Positions 32,516-37,645 of a DNA stretch of 37,645 bases are shown here, piece by piece. The notes under the pieces are model-generated. The model saw only the letters and a list, made by a program, of their open reading frames with translations, did not search any database and was not told the DNA's origin. Source of the DNA: Schoenoplectus triqueter. Lineage: Eukaryota > Streptophyta > Magnoliopsida > Poales > Cyperaceae. Both the position numbers and the translations under genes were made by a program. Positions within the stretch are counted from its first letter, which is position 1; every line of letters starts with the position of its first letter. Location: assembly GCA_964058805.1 (NCBI GenBank), contig CAXKVV010001242.1, forward strand, positions 1-37,645. Reading direction: 5' to 3'.

Positions 32516-33550
32516 TAGGATCGATTCATTATTGACTCGCTCATTAGTGGATCGAACCGTTAATGAACCAGCTCGTTAAGATCGTTAAGTTAATGAGTTG
32601 AACTTGAGCATTATTTAACTCGGCTCGTTAGGCTCAGTAAATTATTAATATTTATTAGTTTTATTATTTTTATTATGATTTTCTTTGAAAGGGGAGGCAA
32701 ATAGCCTACCAATTTTTCATTAAAAAAGAAGAAGAGGATTTACAAAACAGAAAAGAAAATGAAAAAAAAGAAAAGAAAAAACAGAATTTACCAGAGGAAA
32801 TGCAGTTCAAGCATTTTCCCAAAAAAAGAGTAAAAATAAAATAAAAGTAAAATGAAGTTGATGTTGCTTTGCCAGTCGTTGAGGTGATAGATCATCGTTG
32901 GTGAATGATGAGGTGGTTGTCATCGTCGTTGTACATCGGATATGGAGGCGGAGGTCAGATTCAGAGGCGATTAGAGAGCAGAGGCGTGGAGGCAGAGGTA
33001 GGGTCGCTGTATAGGTGGGGGGGGCATAGGTGAAGGTGCGGGCGGAGGCGCTGGCGATGACGCTACTGTCATTGTAGAAGAGAGGAGATAGAGGAGGTAG
33101 AGGGGGGAGGAGAAGAGGGAAGACGGGGGGAGGTGGTGCCGCCGGCATCCGCCGTCTAGGGAGGATTGCCTTTGTTATCTCTCTTTCTCCCCTAGAGCGA
33201 AGCATCCCTCATTTTTATTATGAATTTTATTATAGTAAGTAATTTATAGTATGACATATACTTAAATTATTATATCAAATTTATGTGATATGTATTGTCA
33301 TTAGTTATTTTATTAATTTTTGTATAAATTTTGATATAAAATATCATAAAAAATATCATTAAATATTAAATAAGTCTTAACGAGATTTAATTAGCCAGTT
33401 TGGTTAGCTCATTAACTTAACGAGTCAATCTCAAGACAGTTTTTGGCTCAGAAATAGTTAACAAATCAGCTCGGCTCGGCTCATTCAAGCTAATGAGCCT
33501 AGCACAAGTTTAGCCAAACTTGACTCAGCTCGGCTAGTTTACAACTCTAG
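32516..33550. mobile_element. hAT-like MITE of the 3011-3435 family, split by an insertion
   Basis: Left half 32516-32678 (GCTCGTTAAGATCGTTAAG, CTCGGCTCGTTAGGCTC) and right half 33224-33550 (TTAACTTAACGAGTC, CAGCTCGGCTCGGCTC, ending GTTTACAACTCTA). Interior phrases match the copy at 3.0-3.4 kb. Ends are approximate. Confidence 0.55.
32679..33210 (-). mobile_element. LINE-like or other retroposed insert with 13-bp target duplication
   Basis: Bracketed by ATTTTTATTATGA (32666-32678 and 33211-33223). On the minus strand it starts GAGGGATGCTTCGCTCTAGG, has a GC-rich 5' part with a 132-residue low-complexity ORF (33205-32807), and ends with a T/C-rich stretch, TTAATGAAAAATTGGTAGGC, and tail TTTCAAAGAAAA just before the duplication. 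An A-rich 3' tail and a long variable duplication are hallmarks of target-primed retrotransposition. No reverse transcriptase is present, so it is an internally deleted LINE or a SINE-like or retrocopy insert. The ORF is not called as a gene. Confidence 0.6.
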
Positions 33551-33551
33551 T

Positions 33552-33763
33552 CCTAGGGGTGTTAATGGTTCAGATAATATTTGAAAATATCTGGATTTGA
33601 ATTTGAAAAAAATAACAGATACGGATATCAGATATTTTCAGATACGGATAATTTTTCATCGGATACAGATACGAATATAATTTCAAATATAGAATCGGAT
33701 ACAGATAATTATCCGTATCTGACAATTTTATTTGAGCAGATATCTGAATTTAGCCATCCTATT
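33552..33763. mobile_element. Small hAT-like repeat with GATACGGATA words
   Basis: Begins CTAGGGGTGTTAATGG and ends near AGCCATCCTA, a decayed inverted end. Inside, GATACGGATA, GATACAGATA and their complements recur. Same architecture as the TCGGGT hAT at 4.4 kb on a smaller scale. The 79-residue ORF at 33581 is a translation of these repeats. Confidence 0.5.
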
Positions 33764-34555
33764 ATATACTCATTAGAGTTTGAATTATACAATACCCAAG
33801 AGTTAAGACTCAAGAGTTAAGCCTCCCTTCAATTGCTTCATAGAAACCCTCCCCCGTCTCTTCCTCCTTGCATGGAGCGATAATCGGGTCGAATTAGACC
33901 GATTTAGGAGGGTTGAGGCAGAGATGCTTCAACTTAGGGTTTTGAGGTAGGAGACAGAAGCATGGATGCTTATGTAGCATGGTGAGAGGGTTATGAGGCG
34001 GAGGGCGGGGAAAGAGCCATGGCAATGATTTTAGAGATGTAAATTAAGATTCAGCCATGATTAGGGATTTAGTGAACCCAGTAATACAGCTTTAGAAATT
34101 CAATATTCAGTTTTCGATTTTGAAATTTGGATAGGAGAGAAATATACGGATATATATTATTTGGATGAGGAAGCATAGAACTGGATTGTGAAATTTTTTT
34201 GATCTTAGACCTTTTGTCGGTGGTTGCTGTCTGAGCGGTAAAGGGGGAGAGAAGGAGAGAAGGAGAGAAGAGGAGAGGTGTTCAAGAAACAACAGAGAGA
34301 GACTGAGGGCGTGACCCTTATAATGGCAAATTTAAGGGTTGGGATGGAGGTTGCTTGGCAGGAGAGCGAGAGAGAATTTCATCGAAGAAGGGGAATGAAT
34401 GGGAATTGAAGGGTATTATTGATATTTTTTATTTTTTTAATTTCTATTAAATGTGTATAAAGGCAAATTTAAGAGTATATGAGATTTGAGTGGTAAATTT
34501 TTTAATTGAAACTTTGGATTGATAAATTTTTAAATTTGAAACTTTAAAGAGGTAA
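33764..34555. other. Intergenic, nothing recognised
   Basis: Purine-rich stretches (GGAGAGAAGGAGAGAAG at about 34247) and CT-rich phrases, but no exon, RNA gene or element with clear ends. Confidence 0.35.
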
Positions 34556-35970
34556 ATGACTAATTTTCTCAAAAAAGAAAGGTGCTCTTCAAGGGAGGAA
34601 ATGAACCCTGCGTGGAACGGGTCACCGGGTCAGCAGCCTACCTACTCGGATCTACTGAGGCTAGTACTTCAACTGCTCACTACGTTGTTCTCTCAATTTA
34701 ACGTTGAAAAATTTTCTGCTATGGCAGCTAACCTAACTTCAAATTCTTCAAAAATAAAATGGATTTTAGATTCCGAAGCAACATATCACATAATGGATAA
34801 TAAAAAATTATTATATAATCTTAAAAAATGTGAGACCAGTCAATTTTTGATCGTTCCAAATGGAAAAAAATGAAATTTTTTGAAAATAATTTAATTAATC
34901 TCTTCTCCCAAGAAATATCAAATGTTTTGTATGTACAAAATTGTTCATCCATTTTGTTGTTCCTTAATAAAATTATATATAAGCTAAATTATGAAGTTAT
35001 CTTTTCAATAAAAAATATAATTTTCCATGAATAGATAACAAAAAAGGTGATTAGTGAAGGTTTCCATAAAAAGACTATTTTTTAAATGAATAAAAATACA
35101 ATTTCAATACAAAAAAGGAAGAATTAGACATTCTTTGGCACACAAAAATTGAACATCCCTCCGATAAAATTTTGAAATAACTCTTTGATTTTAAAATCTA
35201 GATTATAGTAGTTACAAAGTATGTAAGTTAAGGAAACATAAAAGGTTATCATTTGGTTCATCCAATTATAAAAGAAAAAAATCTTTTGAATTGATACATT
35301 CGGATGTTTGGTGTCCTACTTTGATAAAATTATTTAATGGTTATAAATCTTTTGTTATATTTATATATAATTTTTTAAAAATCACTTGCATTTAATGAAA
35401 AATAAAAGTGAAGTTTTTTTCTCAACTTTAAGAATTCTATAATTTCATAGAAAATCAATTTGATGCGAAAATAAAAAAATTTAGAAGTGACAATGGAACA
35501 AAATTTACTAATCAATTTTTTTTCTAATTTCTTCAAATAAAAGAAAATTTTATATCAAACAACTTGTGTTTATACACCCCAACAAAATGAAGTTACCGAA
35601 AGATAAAACCAACATCTTCTTAAAATAACATGAGTACTTTTATTTTAAAATAATATTCTAAAATTTTATTGGTCGGATTCTTATAATCTCATATTTAACA
35701 AATAAATTGTCAAGTGCTAATCTAGATTATAAGATCCATTAGATATCATTTATTAAGAGAAACTCAATATTAATCATTTAAGAGTGTTTGGATGTACAAG
35801 TTATGTACACAATAATAACAAACAAGACAAGTTAGATTACATGTCAATTAAGATCATTTTTTTAGGATATTCATCATGAAAAAAATTATAAATGTTATGA
35901 TCTAATCAATAAAAAAATTATATTTTAAGAAATGTAACATTTCAAAAAATGGGATTTATTACAAAAAAAA
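34556..35970 (+). pseudogene. Degenerate Copia pol remnant (family 2)
   Basis: Opens with a protease-type segment, 'KIKWILDSEATYHIMDNKKL' (the catalytic D-S-G now reads D-S-E). Traces of the pre-integrase and integrase regions follow, with many stops and frame changes: 'FELIHSDVWCPTLIKLFNGY' near 35284, 'KKFRSDNGTKFTNQFF' near 35478. The sequence differs from the intronic Copia (SDNGT, SDVW wording), so it is another lineage. It breaks off at about 35970, where the next Copia copy begins. No LTR found. Confidence 0.7.
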
Positions 35971-37645
35971 TAGAGAATGAGATTAATGCACAAGGACGAA
36001 GCCACAGACGAAGGCACTCAAGGAGAAAAAAGTAGCGGACAAGACGACACTCTACATCATATATCAAGGAGCAGACGAAGCCGGGTTCGAGAAGATTGTC
36101 GGAGCAAGCTCAGCAAAGGAAGCGTGAGGAATATTGCTCGCAACATACAAAGGACCTCGACTGGGTAAAATAGATTAGACTCCAAACTCTATGAGGAGAG
36201 TTTGAGTTGCTAAGAATGAACAGCACAAAGGGTGTTTTCAGACTATATCACCAAAATGCAGACAGTGTCGAACCAACTGAAAAGAAATAGAGAAAACCTC
36301 TCGGAGCAGAGAGTGGTGGAAAAGATCTTAAGGTCACTAACCGACACATTTGAAAATATAGTATGTACAATAAAGGAGTCAAAAAACCTAGCCGAGTTAC
36401 CCGTTGATGAATTCACCAGCTCTCTCCTAGCACATAAGCAGAGAAAGAAGCTTAAGAAGAAAGAAATTCTCGATGAGGCCCTTCAAGCTAAGGTGGTTCT
36501 TGAAGAGAAAACGTTGTATATACAAAAGGCACAACAGGCACGAGACCGTGGAAGTCGTGGATGACGTGGCCAAGGAGAATCGAGCCAACAGTCGGGCCAG
36601 TTGAGCTCAAACTCACTAGGACGAGGGAGCCAAAATGGCAATAGCAGAAGAAGACCCGATGTAGAATGCTACAATTACGGGAAATACCGACATATTGCTC
36701 GGGATTGCTGGGCAGAAAAGATAGTAGAAGACAAAGCCAACTATGCTGAGGTAATTAAAGACGATAAAGTGTTGCTGATGGCACAAACTTCGTCGACCTC
36801 GGGATGTGACACTATGTGGTATCTAGTCACAGGAACCAGCAACCACATGACCGGTCACAAGCATTTATTTGCTGAGATGACCGAGTTAGCCGGAACAGTA
36901 TCCTTCGGAGACGCCTCTAAGGTGGAGGTTAAAGGAAAAGGATCTGTAAAGTTTCTCCAGACTTGAGATGGTTGAAAATGTCTACTACATTCCGGAGATA
37001 AAGAGTAACATTCTGAGTGTAGGCCAACTGATGGAAAAAGGGTTTGAAATCTTCATTAAGAAGAGAACTCTAATTTTGCAGGATAGTCGAGGAAGAGCTA
37101 TCGCTCGAATCGAAATGGGAGAAAATAGAATGATTAAACTGAACTTATAAAGGATCGAGGAGAAATGTCTTAAGATCAACAAGGAAGACGAATCTTGGTT
37201 ATGACACATGAGATTCAGACATTTGGGGTACAATGACCTCATAGACTTAGTGAAGAAACAGTCATTCTGCGAAGGGTGTGTGATAGAGAAGCAGACGAGA
37301 AGATAATTCGGAAAGTCTAAGTATTCGACAACTAGACCTCTTGAGTTGATCCATACCGACATCTGTGGACCGATCACTCCAGACTCATTCAGTGAGAATG
37401 AGTACTTCATCACTTTCATTGATGACTATTCAAGAAAGTGTTGGGTGTACTTCCTCGAGAAGAAATCTGAGGCATTCGAGACCTTCAAGAAGTTCAAGAT
37501 TATGGTTGAGAAAACAACATGAAAGAACATTCGGTCTCTGAGATCAGACATAGGCGATGAGTACTTGTCTAATGAATTCAAGTCATACTGCAAGAATCAT
37601 GGGATCCGTAGGTTTTTGACAGCACCTTACACACCATAGCAAAAT
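35971..37645 (+). pseudogene. 5'-truncated Copia gag-pol of the intronic family, runs off window
   Basis: Gag at 36000-36560 ('ITKMQTVSNQLKRN', 'VVEKILRSLTDTFENIVC'). Zinc-knuckle region 'CYNYGKYRHIARDCW' at about 36668. Protease-type 'YLVTGTSNHMTGHKHLF' near 36823. Pre-integrase 'EIKSNILSVGQLMEKGFEIF' and integrase 'PLELIHTDICGPITP', '[19 protein letters not shown]' to the edge. Same family as the intronic copy ('AGTVSFGDASKVEVKG' versus '[16 protein letters not shown]') and better preserved, but with stops (for example before 36968, near 37150, 37304, and a TAG at about 37639 where the family has Gln or His). The 5' LTR and start of gag are missing. Confidence 0.8.

Noticed and set aside
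31972..32535. 187-codon plus-strand ORF with a poly-Pro tract
   Set aside because: Low complexity from CT-rich and CCACCG repeats; starts within chimera exon 1 in antisense; no family match.
32807..33205. 132-codon minus-strand Pro/Ser/Thr-rich ORF
   Set aside because: Lies within the retroposed insert and is low complexity; not reverse transcriptase or any known domain.
1..37645. CRISPR arrays, operons, bacterial-type genes, tRNA or rRNA genes
   Set aside because: None seen. The window has intron-bearing plant genes; the repeats are transposon ends and microsatellites.

Overview
The window is nuclear DNA from a flowering plant, most likely a woody eudicot; I cannot name the species. It is AT-rich, with intron-bearing genes of plant families (BAG co-chaperone, HOOKLESS1-like acetyltransferase, U-box-kinase-type kinase domain) set among dense, layered transposable elements: hAT-like, Tourist-like, Mutator-like, Copia, an LTR and a LINE-like insert.

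Layout: 364-1543 (-) is the 5' part of a BAG-family co-chaperone gene that runs off the left edge. 1.8-6.1 kb holds a foldback element, a short hAT-like MITE and a 1.7 kb non-autonomous hAT built of TCGGGT repeats with an 8-bp target duplication. 8.6-9.65 kb holds the first coding exon and terminal region of a broken Mutator-like element (MULE). 9914-11347 (+) is an intact two-exon HOOKLESS1-like gene. 13132-14332 is a Tourist-like MITE swollen by about 0.9 kb of TAA/AAT microsatellite. 14.51-20.66 kb is a MULE about 6 kb long with roughly 200-bp terminal inverted repeats, each carrying three palindromic modules. It encloses a decayed plant-mobile-domain gene (+) and a decayed MuDR-type transposase (-), and is itself invaded by an LTR. 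A second terminal piece of the 9.5-kb MULE type sits at 21.3-21.5 kb.

The most striking object is a nine-exon gene on the minus strand (32014 to 21822). Its exons join in frame to a predicted 791-residue protein with no recognised precedent to me: most of the clathrin heavy-chain N-terminal beta-propeller, then a coiled coil, then a complete RD-type protein kinase domain like those of U-box kinases (PUB32/33 group), but without the U-box. The clathrin-to-coiled-coil junction lies inside one exon, so it is not simply two neighbouring genes. A full-length, decayed Copia retrotransposon sits antisense in the last intron and itself contains a nested reverse-oriented LTR fragment. Taking the Copia out leaves an intron of about 81 nt. 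The host reading frame stayed open although the Copia is heavily mutated, which suggests (inference) that the chimera is under selection.

32.5-37.6 kb is a retroelement graveyard: a hAT-like MITE split by a LINE-like insert with a 13-bp target duplication, a small hAT-like repeat, a degenerate Copia remnant, and a 5'-truncated Copia copy of the same family as the intronic one, running off the right edge.

All exon joins are mine by eye from splice signals and family similarity recalled from memory; no database search was run.
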